From Lysobacter auxotrophicus (lineage in GTDB: Bacteria; Pseudomonadota; Gammaproteobacteria; Xanthomonadales; Xanthomonadaceae), in the NCBI RefSeq assembly GCF_027924565.1, contig NZ_AP027041.1, positions 3,100,001 through 3,164,000 on the forward strand: a stretch of 64,000 nt of DNA, read 5' to 3'. This document shows, piece by piece, positions 9,605-17,448 of this stretch (its first letter is position 1; every line of letters begins with the position of its first letter). The notes beneath the pieces were generated by a model that was not told where the DNA came from, ran no database searches, and worked only from the letters and a program-made list of their open reading frames with translations. The translations under genes and the position numbers were made by a program.

Positions 9605-10467
9605 GCACCCTCGCGCCGCCGCCGGCGGAAGTCGTCGAGCGCGACGTCGCGCTTGCACTGGCCGAAGACCTGGGCGATGGCGACGTCACCTCGGCGCTGC
9701 TGCCGGACGTCGCGGACGACGCCTACCTGCTGTGCAAGGAAGACGCGGTTGTCTGCGGCCGCCCGTGGTTCGACGCCTGCCATCGCGCGCTCGATCCGCA
9801 GGTGCAAATCGACTGGCGCGTGGCCGAAGGCGATCGGGTGAAGGCCGGCACGGTGCTGGTGACGCTGCACGGCCGGGCGCGTGCGCTGGTGAGCGCCGAG
9901 CGCGCATCGCTCAACTTCATGCAGACGCTGTCGGCGACGGCGACGACGACCGCTGCCTACGTCGATGCGGTGCGCGGCACGGCCGCGAAGATCCTCGACA
10001 CGCGCAAGACCCTTCCCGGGCTGCGCCAGGCACAGAAGTACGCCGTGCGCGTCGGCGGTGGCGTCAATCACCGCATCGGCCTGTTCGACGCGGTGATGCT
10101 CAAGGAAAACCACGTGCGTGCCGCCGGCTCGATCACCGCCGCGATCCGCGCCGCGCGCACGATGCATCCGTCGCTGCCGCTGATCGTGGAAGTCGAATCG
10201 ATCGCGCAACTGCGCGAAGCGCTGCAGGAAGGCTGCGATCGCATCCTCATCGACGACTTCGACGAGTCGATGCGCCGCGAAGCGGTGCGCATCGCGCACG
10301 AGTTGCCCGTCGAGCGGCGCATCCCGCTGGAAGTGTCCGGCGGGGTCGACATGCAGACGCTGCGGTCCATCGCCGAGGACGGCGTGGATTGCATTTCGAT
10401 CGGCGGACTGACCAAGCACGTCCGCGCGATCGACCTGTCGCTGAAGCTCGGACCGCCGCCCGCCTGA
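9601..10467 (+). CDS. nadC: Nicotinate-nucleotide diphosphorylase (carboxylating)
   Basis: A 288-residue quinolinate phosphoribosyltransferase that converts quinolinate and PRPP to nicotinate mononucleotide, CO2 and pyrophosphate in de novo NAD synthesis. Family motifs visible: ALAEDLGDGDVTS, LNFMQTLSATAT, DTRKTLPGLRQAQKYAV, VGGGVNHRIGLFDAVMLKENH and the C-terminal EVSGGVDMQTLRSIAEDGVDCISIG. The length is standard. It overlaps the Trm112-like gene by 4 bases. The convergent FHA gene begins 20 bases after its stop, with no strong terminator between them. Confidence 0.97.
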   Translation: MSTLAPPPAEVVERDVALALAEDLGDGDVTSALLPDVADDAYLLCKEDAVVCGRPWFDACHRALDPQVQIDWRVAEGDRVKAGTVLVTLHGRARALVSAERASLNFMQTLSATATTTAAYVDAVRGTAAKILDTRKTLPGLRQAQKYAVRVGGGVNHRIGLFDAVMLKENHVRAAGSITAAIRAARTMHPSLPLIVEVESIAQLREALQEGCDRILIDDFDESMRREAVRIAHELPVERRIPLEVSGGVDMQTLRSIAEDGVDCISIGGLTKHVRAIDLSLKLGPPPA

Positions 10468-10487
10468 GGCGGCGCATCCCGGCGCCG

Positions 10488-11285
10488 TTACGGCATCAAC
10501 ACGACCGCGGCGGCACCGGCCGCCGCCAGAACGAGCACCAGCGCGACCCACGGCCACGCCGAACGCTTGCGCTTGTCGGGGGCCTTGCGCATCGAGGTCG
10601 GCACGACCTGCACCGGTTCGGCGACCGACGTCCCGGCCACACGGAAACGCAGCACGTCGAAGGCGAGCTCGTCGCCGACCTTCGCCTCGCCGCGCAGGAT
10701 GCGCTTGCCGTTGAGGAACGTGCCGTTGCTGGAACCCAGGTCTTCGACCTGGACGCCGTTGTCGGTGGGAATCAGCCGTGCATGCGCGCGCGACAGCCCC
10801 GGCGCATCGAAGCGCAGGTTGCAGTCCGGGCCGCGCCCGATGGTCAGCACGCCGACCAGCGCGTCGCTGCGGCTGCCCAGTTCCGCCGACACGCTGCGCA
10901 GGAAGAAGCGCGGCAACACCGGCCGCACGGCGGTGACGCCGGGGTCGTCGTTGGCGGACATGAGATCCGGCCCCGGCACAGACTGGCGCGCGACTACCGG
11001 CGGCGGACCAAGCGCGGCGAGCTTGGCCTGCACCTGATCGAAACCGACGCTGTCGCCCGGACGCAGGGCGATGAGGCCCTGCACCTGCCGGCCGTTCACG
11101 CTGACCGCCGTGCCGGCGGGGACGTCGAGCATCACGCCCTGCGCGGTGACGTGCAGCTGGCAGTGCTGCGGCAGCACGCCCGGGCGGTCGATGACGATGG
11201 TGGATTCGGGGTCGGAACCGACCCGGTTGACGCCGTGGCCAAGCAATACCTGTGGGTGTTCGCCACCCGGAAAGACGAGTTTCAA
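10488..11285 (-). CDS. Double-FHA-domain protein with C-terminal membrane anchor
   Basis: About 265 residues with two forkhead-associated domains, which bind phosphothreonine peptides. The first spans about residues 1–95 (GVNRVGSDPESTIVID, then an NGRQV loop). The second, about 130–215, is more canonical (LTIGRGPDCNLRFDAPGLSRAHARL, then LGSSNGTFLNGKRI). A basic stretch (RKAPDKRKR) precedes one C-terminal transmembrane helix, so it is probably tail-anchored with both FHA domains in the cytosol. A TTG at 11285, preceded by AGGGGG, gives a start at LKLVFPGG; this is the best-supported start because the frame upstream is arginine-rich and atypical. No kinase or phosphatase gene is adjacent. Confidence 0.8.
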   Translation of the reverse strand: MKLVFPGGEHPQVLLGHGVNRVGSDPESTIVIDRPGVLPQHCQLHVTAQGVMLDVPAGTAVSVNGRQVQGLIALRPGDSVGFDQVQAKLAALGPPPVVARQSVPGPDLMSANDDPGVTAVRPVLPRFFLRSVSAELGSRSDALVGVLTIGRGPDCNLRFDAPGLSRAHARLIPTDNGVQVEDLGSSNGTFLNGKRILRGEAKVGDELAFDVLRFRVAGTSVAEPVQVVPTSMRKAPDKRKRSAWPWVALVLVLAAAGAAAVVLMP

Positions 11286-11392
11286 GCGGGATCTGCCCCC
11301 TGCAGCGGTTCCCTTCGTTCGATTGAGCCCGACGGGCCTTTTGACGGCGTCCCGACCTTGCGGGCAACACGGCGCGTCGCCACAGTAACGGC

Positions 11393-11713
11393 ATGACTCT
11401 ACTGATCTTGATGATCGTCGCTGCGATGGCGTTCGCATTCTGGAGCGCAAGCCGCGCCGCCGCCGAACGCGCCGAGGCCGTCGGACGCGATGCATGCCGC
11501 GCTGCCGGCGTGCAGTGGCTGGACCAGAGCGTGCACGCGATCGGCCTGCGCCCGTACCGCCAGGAGAGCGGCTGGCTCGGCTTCGAGCGCACGTTCCGCT
11601 TCGACTATTCGATCAACGGCGAAGACCGGCACGTCGGCAAGCTGGTGCTGCGCGGCGATCGGCTGGTGGCGTTTACCGGACCGGTGACACGGGAGCCGTC
11701 GGCGTTGCATTGA
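11393..11713 (+). CDS. DUF3301 family small membrane-anchored protein
   Basis: A 106-residue protein with one N-terminal transmembrane helix (about residues 2–20) and a charged soluble part carrying the family pattern C-x-x-x-G-x-Q-W-L-D-Q-S-V and FERTFRFDYSINGEDRHVGKLVL. It matches the DUF3301 family, of unknown function, found in gammaproteobacteria. The size agrees with the family. It is divergent from the FHA gene and followed by a REP-like palindrome. Confidence 0.8.
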   Translation: MTLLILMIVAAMAFAFWSASRAAAERAEAVGRDACRAAGVQWLDQSVHAIGLRPYRQESGWLGFERTFRFDYSINGEDRHVGKLVLRGDRLVAFTGPVTREPSALH

Positions 11714-11727
11714 GCCGTCGTCGGCTC

Positions 11728-11803
11728 TTGTAGTCCGGGTCAGCGAAGCGCGCCGGGGTTGCGGGCGTCTATCCCGGGTGCGCTTCGCTTACCCGGGCTA
11801 CAA
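11728..11803. repeat. REP-like palindrome, copy 2 (diverged)
   Basis: An imperfect version of the 7493–7582 palindrome. The right arm (CCCGGGTGCGCTTCGCTTA, then CCCGGGCTACAA) is close to copy 1, while the left arm carries several substitutions (TTGTAGTCCGGGTCAGCG). It directly follows the DUF3301 gene. Confidence 0.7.
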
Positions 11804-11830
11804 ACGCCCAACGGGCTGATGCGCGATCGA

Positions 11831-12101
11831 CCTGGATCCGGGCCTGTGTCGGGGTGACGCATCGGCAAAGCGCTCGCTTCGCGAGCGCGAACAATCACCT
11901 GGATCCCGGCCTGCGCCTGGACGACGCATCGGTAAGGGCGCTCGCTTCGCGCGAGCGAACAATCACCTGGATCCCGGCCTGCGCCGGGATGACGCATCGG
12001 CAAGGCGCTCGCCTTGCGAGCGAACAATCACCTGGATCCCGGCCTGCGCCGGGATGACGCATCGGCAAAGGCGCTCGCTTCGCGAGCGCGCCGATGCGTC
12101 A
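11831..12101. repeat. Tandem array of four 65–68-bp units ending on the sspB stop codon
   Basis: Units begin CCTGGATCC at 11831, 11898, 11966 and 12031 (periods 67, 68 and 65). Each contains ATCCCGGCCTGCGCCGGGAT, then TGACGCATCGG, then the palindrome GCGCTCGCTTCGCGAGCG, and a short linker AACAATCA. The array ends in an inverted copy of TGACGCATCGGC whose first three bases on the minus strand are the TGA stop of sspB. Units are contiguous without unique spacers, so it is not a CRISPR. The 11714–12098 gap holds nothing else. Confidence 0.85.
12055..12101 (-). terminator. Large hairpin at the sspB stop codon
   Basis: A 12-bp outer stem (TGACGCATCGGC/GCCGATGCGTCA) and an 8-bp inner stem (GCGCTCGC/GCGAGCGC) with a 3-nt loop and a one-sided AAAG bulge. 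The outer right arm contains the sspB stop codon. It could end sspB transcription or protect its 3' end; there is no T-run. Confidence 0.5.
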
Positions 12102-12593
12102 CTTCACGATGCGCAGGTGGGCGCCGCGGCGCGGCGTCGGCGTTTGCGGGCCCTGGTCGTCGCCGTCGGGCGACGGCTCGCTGGGCACGGCGCTCAGCGG
12201 ACTGATGGGCGTCTCGTCGGCGAGTTCGACTTCCACTTCGCCTTCGTCCGCTGCGGCATGGATGTCCTCCGGCAACGCCATGCCCTGCCCGGTCTCGCGG
12301 GCGTAGATCGCCAGGACCGCCTGCACGGGCACGGTCACCGGGTAGCTCACGCCGCCGAAGCGGGCGCTGAAACGGATCGCGTCGTTGGCCATTTCCAGGC
12401 GCGACACGGCGCGCTCGGCGATGTTGAGCACGATCTTGCCGTCCTTCACCGCGTGGGTGGGGACCTGCACGCCATGGCGCGTGGCGTCGACCAGCAGATG
12501 CGGAGTCATGCCGTTGTCGGCGATCCACTCGTACAGCGCCCGCAGCAGGTACGGGCGATGGCTGGTCATCGGAGAATTGCTTTCCTGACTCAT
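12099..12593 (-). CDS. sspB: ClpXP protease specificity-enhancing factor SspB
   Basis: About 164 residues. SspB binds SsrA-tagged peptides and tethers them to ClpX for degradation. The N-terminal substrate-binding domain is recognisable (RPYLLRALYEWIADNGMTPHLLVDA … NIAERAV … ISFSARFGG-type core). The acidic linker (EGEVEVELADE) and the short C-terminal ClpX-binding tail, here HLRIVK, match the XB motif of E. coli SspB. The ATG at 12593 is used; an ATG eight codons later (12569) with AGGAAAG upstream is an equally possible start. It follows sspA but is separated from it by an intrinsic terminator. Confidence 0.93.
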   Translation of the reverse strand: MSQESNSPMTSHRPYLLRALYEWIADNGMTPHLLVDATRHGVQVPTHAVKDGKIVLNIAERAVSRLEMANDAIRFSARFGGVSYPVTVPVQAVLAIYARETGQGMALPEDIHAAADEGEVEVELADETPISPLSAVPSEPSPDGDDQGPQTPTPRRGAHLRIVK

Positions 12594-12670
12594 GGCCGGA
12601 GTGTAGCGCCGGGCGCTCGCCGACCGATACACGCAATGGTCAGGGCACACAGGCCGCCGGTCGCGAAAAA

Positions 12671-12698
12671 ACGAACGGGCCCGAAGGCCCGTCGGTTC
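12671..12698 (-). terminator. Intrinsic terminator between sspA and sspB
   Basis: A 7-bp GC core (ACGGGCC/GGCCCGT) with a CGAA loop and extra flanking pairs, followed on the minus strand by TTTTTT. It lies 20 bases after the sspA stop. It implies that sspB is read through only in part or has its own promoter. Confidence 0.75.
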
Positions 12699-12717
12699 GC
12701 GCGGCACGTCGATGCGT

Positions 12718-13353
12718 TCAGGCCGGCATCTCGCGCAGCTTGCGTTCCTGGTCGGTCAGGCTGCGGGTGAAACCCGGGTTGCGGAAGATGCGGTTGCCGT
12801 AGTCCTCGATGGCCTTGCCGTCCTTCGGAAGCGGCACGCCCAGCGCGTCCAGGCGCCAGATGATCGGCGCCATCGCGCAGTCGGCCAGGCTCATTTCGGG
12901 ATTCAGGAAGAACTTGCTCGCCTTGAACAGCGGGACCGACGCGGTCAGCAGTTCCTTCAGGCGTTTGCGGCCGGCTTCGGCCTGGGCCTTGTTGCCCAGC
13001 TGGATCGCCTGCACCTGCGGGACCCAGTCGTGTTCCAGGCGCAGCATCGCCAGGCGCAGGCGCGCGCGGGACAGCGGGTCGACCGGCATCAGCGGCGGGT
13101 GCGGATAGCGCTCGTCGAGGTACTCGCTGACCACGCTGGCCGCGTAGAGCACCAGGTCGCGCTCGACCAGGGTCGGCACCGAGTGGTACGGGTTGAGGTC
13201 GACGAGGTCTTCCGGCGGGTTCTGCGGGTCGACCGCGACCAGATCGTAGGTCACGCCTTTCGCGGCCAGCACCAGGCGCACGCGATGGCACAGCACGCAG
13301 TCGGTGGAAGAAAACAGCGTCAGGGCATTGCGCATACGTGGACTCGCCGCCAT
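12718..13353 (-). CDS. sspA: Stringent starvation protein A (glutathione S-transferase-like)
   Basis: 211 residues with a GST fold. The thioredoxin-like N-terminal domain (LTLFSSTDCVLCHRVRLVLAAKGV … NPYHSVPTLVERDLVLYAASVVSEYLDERYPHPPLMP) is followed by an all-helical domain. SspA binds RNA polymerase with sigma-70 and alters transcription in stationary phase and under stress; it lacks GST activity in E. coli. The ATG at 13353 follows AGAGG at a good distance; a second ATG at 13335 is possible. Gene order petABC–sspA–sspB is the common gammaproteobacterial arrangement. Confidence 0.93.
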   Translation of the reverse strand: MAASPRMRNALTLFSSTDCVLCHRVRLVLAAKGVTYDLVAVDPQNPPEDLVDLNPYHSVPTLVERDLVLYAASVVSEYLDERYPHPPLMPVDPLSRARLRLAMLRLEHDWVPQVQAIQLGNKAQAEAGRKRLKELLTASVPLFKASKFFLNPEMSLADCAMAPIIWRLDALGVPLPKDGKAIEDYGNRIFRNPGFTRSLTDQERKLREMPA

Positions 13354-13455
13354 TCGACCTCTCCGGCCACCGGAATCCGCCGGTGGTTAGACGCCGCCCA
13401 CCCCGTGTGGACAGTCGTCGCGGCCTCGATCAGCTGCACCCTCACTGCAAACCAA

Positions 13456-13483
13456 GGAGCCCGCACATTCCTGTACGGGCTCC
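13456..13483 (-). terminator. Probable terminator of the petABC operon
   Basis: An 8-bp perfect stem (GGAGCCCG/CGGGCTCC) with a 12-nt loop, 20 bases after the petC stop. The T-run on the minus strand is interrupted (TTGGTTT). Confidence 0.6.
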
Positions 13484-13502
13484 AAAGGGATACAGCATGC
13501 GA

Positions 13503-14309
13503 TCAGTGCTTGTCCACGTCCCGCCAGTATTCGTGCTTCAGCAGGTAGGCCAGCAGGGTGAACATCGCCAGGAACAGGATGACCCACACGCCGATGCTCT
13601 GGCGCTTGAGGGCCGCCGGCTCGCCGGCGTACTCGAGGAAAGCGGTGATGTCGCGCACCGACTGGTTGAACTCCTCGGCGTTCTGGTGACCCGGCTGGGT
13701 GACCTTCAGGCCGAGGACCGGGCGCTCGCCCGTCGCCTTGTCGGCGTCGCCGAATTCGGCGTGCTGCAGGCCCTGCAGCTCCCACAGCGGGTTGGGCATC
13801 GAGGCGTTCGGGAACAGCTTGTTGTTCCAGCCCAGCGGACGCGATTCGTCGAGGTAGAACGACTTGAGGTAGGTGTACACCCAGTCGCTGCCGCGGACGC
13901 GGGCGATCAGGCTCAGGTCCGGCGGCATCTTGCCGAACCACTGGTTGGCGTGGTCCGGGGTCAGGCTGACCTGGATCTGCTCGCCGAACTTGGCACCCGT
14001 GAAGTTGAGGTTGTTCATCACCTCGTCTTCGGTCAGGCCCAGGTCCTCGGCCATGCGCGAGTAGCGCAGGTACTTCAGCGAGTGGCAGCCGGAGCAGTAG
14101 TTCATGAACAGCTGGGCGCCGCGCTGCAGCGACGCGCGGTCGCCCAGGTCGGTGCCCGACTGCAGCAGGTGACCGCCCTCCGCGGCCGACGCACTGGTCG
14201 TCAGCGCGGCGAAGGACACCAGCAGGCCGGCGGCAAAGGTGGCGAACTTGTTCACGATGCGCATCTTCTGGACGGGGCGGTGGATGGCGCGAGCGGTCAT
14301 CTCAGTCAT
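13503..14309 (-). CDS. petC: Cytochrome c1 of the bc1 complex
   Basis: 268 residues. It carries electrons from the Rieske protein to soluble or membrane cytochrome c. A signal sequence (about residues 16–42) precedes the covalent haem site CSGCH at 72–76; the axial Met is probably in NASMPNPLWELQ. A single C-terminal transmembrane helix (VWVILFLAMFTLLAYLLKHEYW) anchors it with the haem domain in the periplasm. The ATG at 14309 overlaps the petB end by 8 bases; an internal ATG at residue 16 would also give a good signal peptide. It is the last gene of petABC. Confidence 0.96.
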   Translation of the reverse strand: MTEMTARAIHRPVQKMRIVNKFATFAAGLLVSFAALTTSASAAEGGHLLQSGTDLGDRASLQRGAQLFMNYCSGCHSLKYLRYSRMAEDLGLTEDEVMNNLNFTGAKFGEQIQVSLTPDHANQWFGKMPPDLSLIARVRGSDWVYTYLKSFYLDESRPLGWNNKLFPNASMPNPLWELQGLQHAEFGDADKATGERPVLGLKVTQPGHQNAEEFNQSVRDITAFLEYAGEPAALKRQSIGVWVILFLAMFTLLAYLLKHEYWRDVDKH

Positions 14310-15561
14310 GCATCGTCACCCGTTGCGGTACCGGCTTGGTTTTGTCGAGCTTGGTCCAGATCGGCATGGTGATGAAGAAGGCGAAGTACAGGAACGTCAG
14401 CACGCGACCGATGATCGTCTCCACCGGATCGGTACCCGGGCCCGCGCCGATCTTGCCCAGCCACAGGAAGCAGATGGCCAGGATGCCGAGCATCACCTTG
14501 GTGATCCAGCCGCGGTAGCGGTGCGACTTCACCGGCGAGCGGTCCAGCCACGGTACGAAGAACAGCACCGCGATCGCCGAGAACATCACCAGCACGCCGC
14601 TGAGCTTGTGCGGGATGACGCGCAACATCGCGTAGTACGGCGTGTAGTACCACACCGGCTTGATGTGCTCCGGCGTCACCAGGCGGTTGGCCTCGGTGAA
14701 GTTGTCGTGCTCCAGGAACCAGCCGCCGAAGGCCGGCGCGAAGAAGATCACGAACGCGCAGATGATCAGGAAGAAGCCGACGCCGAACAGGTCCTTCACC
14801 GTGTAATACGGATGGAACGGAATGCCGTCGGTCGGCTTGTTGGGATCCCAGCGGTTGCCCTTCGGACCCTTCTTGATCTCCACGCCGTCGGGGTTGTTCG
14901 AACCCACTTCGTGCAACGCGCCCAGGTGCAGCACGACCAGCAGCAGCAGGACGAGCGGCAGCGCGATGACGTGCAGCGCGAAGAAGCGGTTCAGCGTGGC
15001 GTCGCCGGGCAGGAAGTCGCCCATGATCCACTCGGTCAGGCCGTTGCCGATGACCGGGATCGCGCCGAACAGCGAGATGATCACCTTGGCGCCCCAGAAC
15101 GACATCTGGCCCCACGGCAGCACGTAGCCCATGAAGGCCTCGGCCATCAGGACCAGGTAGATCAGCATGCCCAGGATCCACACCAGCTCGCGCGGCTTCT
15201 GGTACGAGCCGTACATCAGGCCGCGGAACATGTGCAGGTACACGACGATGAAGAACATCGACGCGCCCGTGGAATGCATGTAGCGGATCAGCCAGCCCCA
15301 CTCCACGTCGCGCATGATGTATTCGACCGACGAGAACGCTTCGGCCGCGGACGGCTTGAAGTGCATCGTCAGGAAGATGCCGGTGACGATCTGGTTGACC
15401 AGCACCAGCAGCGCGAGCGAACCGAAGTAGTACCAGAAGTTGAAGTTCTTCGGCGCGTAGTACTCGGTCATGTGCTTGCGGTACGCCGGCATCATCGCCG
15501 GTGCCCGCTCGTTGACCCAGCCCATCACGCCGTTAGCGGTCTTGGTGAAGATGTTCGCCAT
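14302..15561 (-). CDS. petB: Cytochrome b of the bc1 complex
   Basis: 419 residues with about eight membrane helices. It holds the two b haems and the quinol oxidation and quinone reduction sites. Recognisable segments are YWYYFGSLALLVLVNQIVTG, the haem-ligand helix HSTGASMFFIVVYLHMFRG, GYVLPWGQMSFWGAKVI and the PEHIKPVWYYTPYYAMLR quinol-site region, close to the PEWY-type motif. It lies 3 bases after petA and overlaps petC, so the operon is tightly coupled. Confidence 0.97.
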   Translation of the reverse strand: MANIFTKTANGVMGWVNERAPAMMPAYRKHMTEYYAPKNFNFWYYFGSLALLVLVNQIVTGIFLTMHFKPSAAEAFSSVEYIMRDVEWGWLIRYMHSTGASMFFIVVYLHMFRGLMYGSYQKPRELVWILGMLIYLVLMAEAFMGYVLPWGQMSFWGAKVIISLFGAIPVIGNGLTEWIMGDFLPGDATLNRFFALHVIALPLVLLLLVVLHLGALHEVGSNNPDGVEIKKGPKGNRWDPNKPTDGIPFHPYYTVKDLFGVGFFLIICAFVIFFAPAFGGWFLEHDNFTEANRLVTPEHIKPVWYYTPYYAMLRVIPHKLSGVLVMFSAIAVLFFVPWLDRSPVKSHRYRGWITKVMLGILAICFLWLGKIGAGPGTDPVETIIGRVLTFLYFAFFITMPIWTKLDKTKPVPQRVTMHD

Positions 15562-15564
15562 GGC

Positions 15565-16188
15565 TTACGCCGCTCCCTTGCTGCTGGACGACGGATCGAC
15601 ACCGATGATGATGGTGGTGTCGTTCTCGTAATGGTGCGGCGGCACGAGCAGGTTGATCGGCGCCGGGACGCCCTGGAACACGCGACCGGCCATGTCGAAG
15701 CGCGACTTGTGGCAGGGGCAGAAGTAGCCGCCCTTCCACTCCGGATCGAACGGCTCCGGACGGATCTCGGCCTTCATCTCGGGCGAGCAGCCCAGGTGGG
15801 TGCACAGGCCCACCAGGACGGAGATCTCCGGCTTGATCGAACGCAGTTCGCCGGTGATGTACGCCGGCTGCTGGTCCTTGTTCTCGGACTTGGGATCGCG
15901 CAGTTGCGCGTCCAGCGTGGGCAGCGCGTCGAGGATCGCCTTGGAACGCTTGACGATCCAGATCGGCTGGCCGCGCCATTCCAGGATCAGGCGTTGGCCT
16001 TCTTCCAGCGCGCTGATGTCGGCGGTCACCGGCGCACCGGCGAGCTTCGCCCGCGTGCTCGGATTCCAGGACTTGATAAACGGAACCGCCACGAATCCGG
16101 CACCGACCGCGCCGACCACAGCAGTGGTCGCGGTCAGGAACCGACGGCGGCCCTGGTTGACAGGATCGTTGACCCCTTGGTTGGCCAT
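15565..16188 (-). CDS. petA: Rieske iron–sulfur subunit of the bc1 complex
   Basis: 207 residues. A Tat-type N-terminus (QGRRRFLTATTAVVGAVGAGFVAV, twin arginines at 14–16) provides the membrane anchor. The [2Fe-2S] ligands sit in CTHLGC (129–134) and CPCHKS (157–162), with the two Cys and two His of the Rieske fold. It takes electrons from quinol at the cytochrome b site and passes them to cytochrome c1. It is the first gene of the petABC operon; the 192-base gap upstream should contain the promoter, though I cannot assign -35/-10 boxes with confidence. Confidence 0.97.
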   Translation of the reverse strand: MANQGVNDPVNQGRRRFLTATTAVVGAVGAGFVAVPFIKSWNPSTRAKLAGAPVTADISALEEGQRLILEWRGQPIWIVKRSKAILDALPTLDAQLRDPKSENKDQQPAYITGELRSIKPEISVLVGLCTHLGCSPEMKAEIRPEPFDPEWKGGYFCPCHKSRFDMAGRVFQGVPAPINLLVPPHHYENDTTIIIGVDPSSSSKGAA

Positions 16189-16380
16189 CCGGCACTCCGC
16201 AAAGCTGGAACGAAGTTACGCCGCACCGCCGACGCCACTGGCGACAGCTCGCGGCACAAAAGACGGGGAAGTGTAACGGAACGATGAATGAACCGACAAT
16301 CCGCTCCACGTTGCGCGAGTCGTCCGCTTGTTGGGCGAACGCGCGCACCACGCCCCGCCGGGCGCGGGACGGGAAAAAAG

Positions 16381-17325
16381 TCAGCGCATCATGGCGGTCG
16401 CGCCCCGATAGCGATCGGCCAGCTGGCCCACGCGCTGGACATAGCGCTGGGTTTCGCTGTAGGGCGGGACGCCGTTGTACTTGTCGACCGCGCCCTCGCC
16501 CGCGTTGTAGCCGGCGGCCGCGAGCGTCAGGTTGTTGTTGAAGCGCTTGAGCAGCCACGCCAGGTACTGCACGCCGCCCTGGATGTTCTGCCGCGCGTCG
16601 AACGCGTTGCTCACGCCGAACCGCCGCGCGGTCGCGGGCATCAACTGCATCAGGCCCTGCGCGCCGGCGCGCGAGAGTGCGTTGGGGTTGTAGGCCGATT
16701 CGGCGTGGATGATCGCGCGCACGATCGCCTCGTCGACGCCGTGCTGGCGCGCGGCGGCGGCGATCTCGTCGCGATAGGCATCGGTGTTGAGGCGAACCGT
16801 GCCGAAGTTGACGCCGGGCCGCATCGAGCACGCGTAGCAGGTCTCGATGTAGCTGTAGCGGATGGTGCGTAGCGCCGACGCGTTGGCCACGTTCTGCGGC
16901 TTGCGGCTGGTGTAATGGCGCACGCCGTCCTTGATGTAGGAATACACCTGCCCCTGCACCACGCGCGGCGCGCTGGTCGAGGGCGTGGGCATCGGCGTCG
17001 GCGCGATGGGCGCCGAGGTGGCGACGGTCGCGATCGTCGCAGGCACCGACGCGGGCGCGGAGACCGACGCACTGACCGATGAAGGCGATGACATCACCGC
17101 GCCGACGGCAGCGGCAGGCGCCGGCGGGATCGGAGTCGAAACGGCCGACCTGCGCGCCGGGCGGTCCGGCGTCTGGCTGACGATGGTGCACTTCGCGCCG
17201 GGCGTGCGCTTGCTGACGTAGCTGCGTGCGCCATCGGGCGAATCGCAACGGTACAGGGTGCCGGCAACGGACGGCGCCGTGGCCAGCAGGCAGACGATCC
17301 CCAGCAGCAGTGAGCCCCCCCTCAT
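16381..17325 (-). CDS. Lytic transglycosylase, SLT domain, paralogue 1
   Basis: 314 residues. A signal peptide (about 1–22) is followed by a DUF4124-like segment ([18 protein letters not shown]), a Ser/Pro/Ala-rich linker (about 55–120) and a C-terminal soluble lytic transglycosylase domain. The catalytic Glu is E209 in [27 protein letters not shown], and [25 protein letters not shown] is intact. It should cleave peptidoglycan glycan strands with 1,6-anhydro product formation in the periplasm. An unusual CYAC motif (163–166) precedes the SLT domain and is conserved in the next gene, its tandem paralogue. Confidence 0.88.
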   Translation of the reverse strand: MRGGSLLLGIVCLLATAPSVAGTLYRCDSPDGARSYVSKRTPGAKCTIVSQTPDRPARRSAVSTPIPPAPAAAVGAVMSSPSSVSASVSAPASVPATIATVATSAPIAPTPMPTPSTSAPRVVQGQVYSYIKDGVRHYTSRKPQNVANASALRTIRYSYIETCYACSMRPGVNFGTVRLNTDAYRDEIAAAARQHGVDEAIVRAIIHAESAYNPNALSRAGAQGLMQLMPATARRFGVSNAFDARQNIQGGVQYLAWLLKRFNNNLTLAAAGYNAGEGAVDKYNGVPPYSETQRYVQRVGQLADRYRGATAMMR

Positions 17326-17448
17326 GGCGGCGAGTGTGTCCTGTCTCCTTCCCCTTCACAAGTCCTTGATTGCGCTGGCCGCGCGAAACGTGATCGCGCC
17401 CGCATCCCGCTCCGCGACCCCGCCGCGGAAGGCGCCGGCCGGATGCCC

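Noticed and set aside
11740-12027. A 95-codon minus-strand frame with repeated 'MRHPGAGRDPG'-like stretches
   Set aside because: It is translated repeat DNA of the 67-bp array; such spurious peptides are common where these repeats occur.
11831-12101. The tandem array as a CRISPR
   Set aside because: Units are contiguous with no unique spacers, and no cas gene is present in the window.
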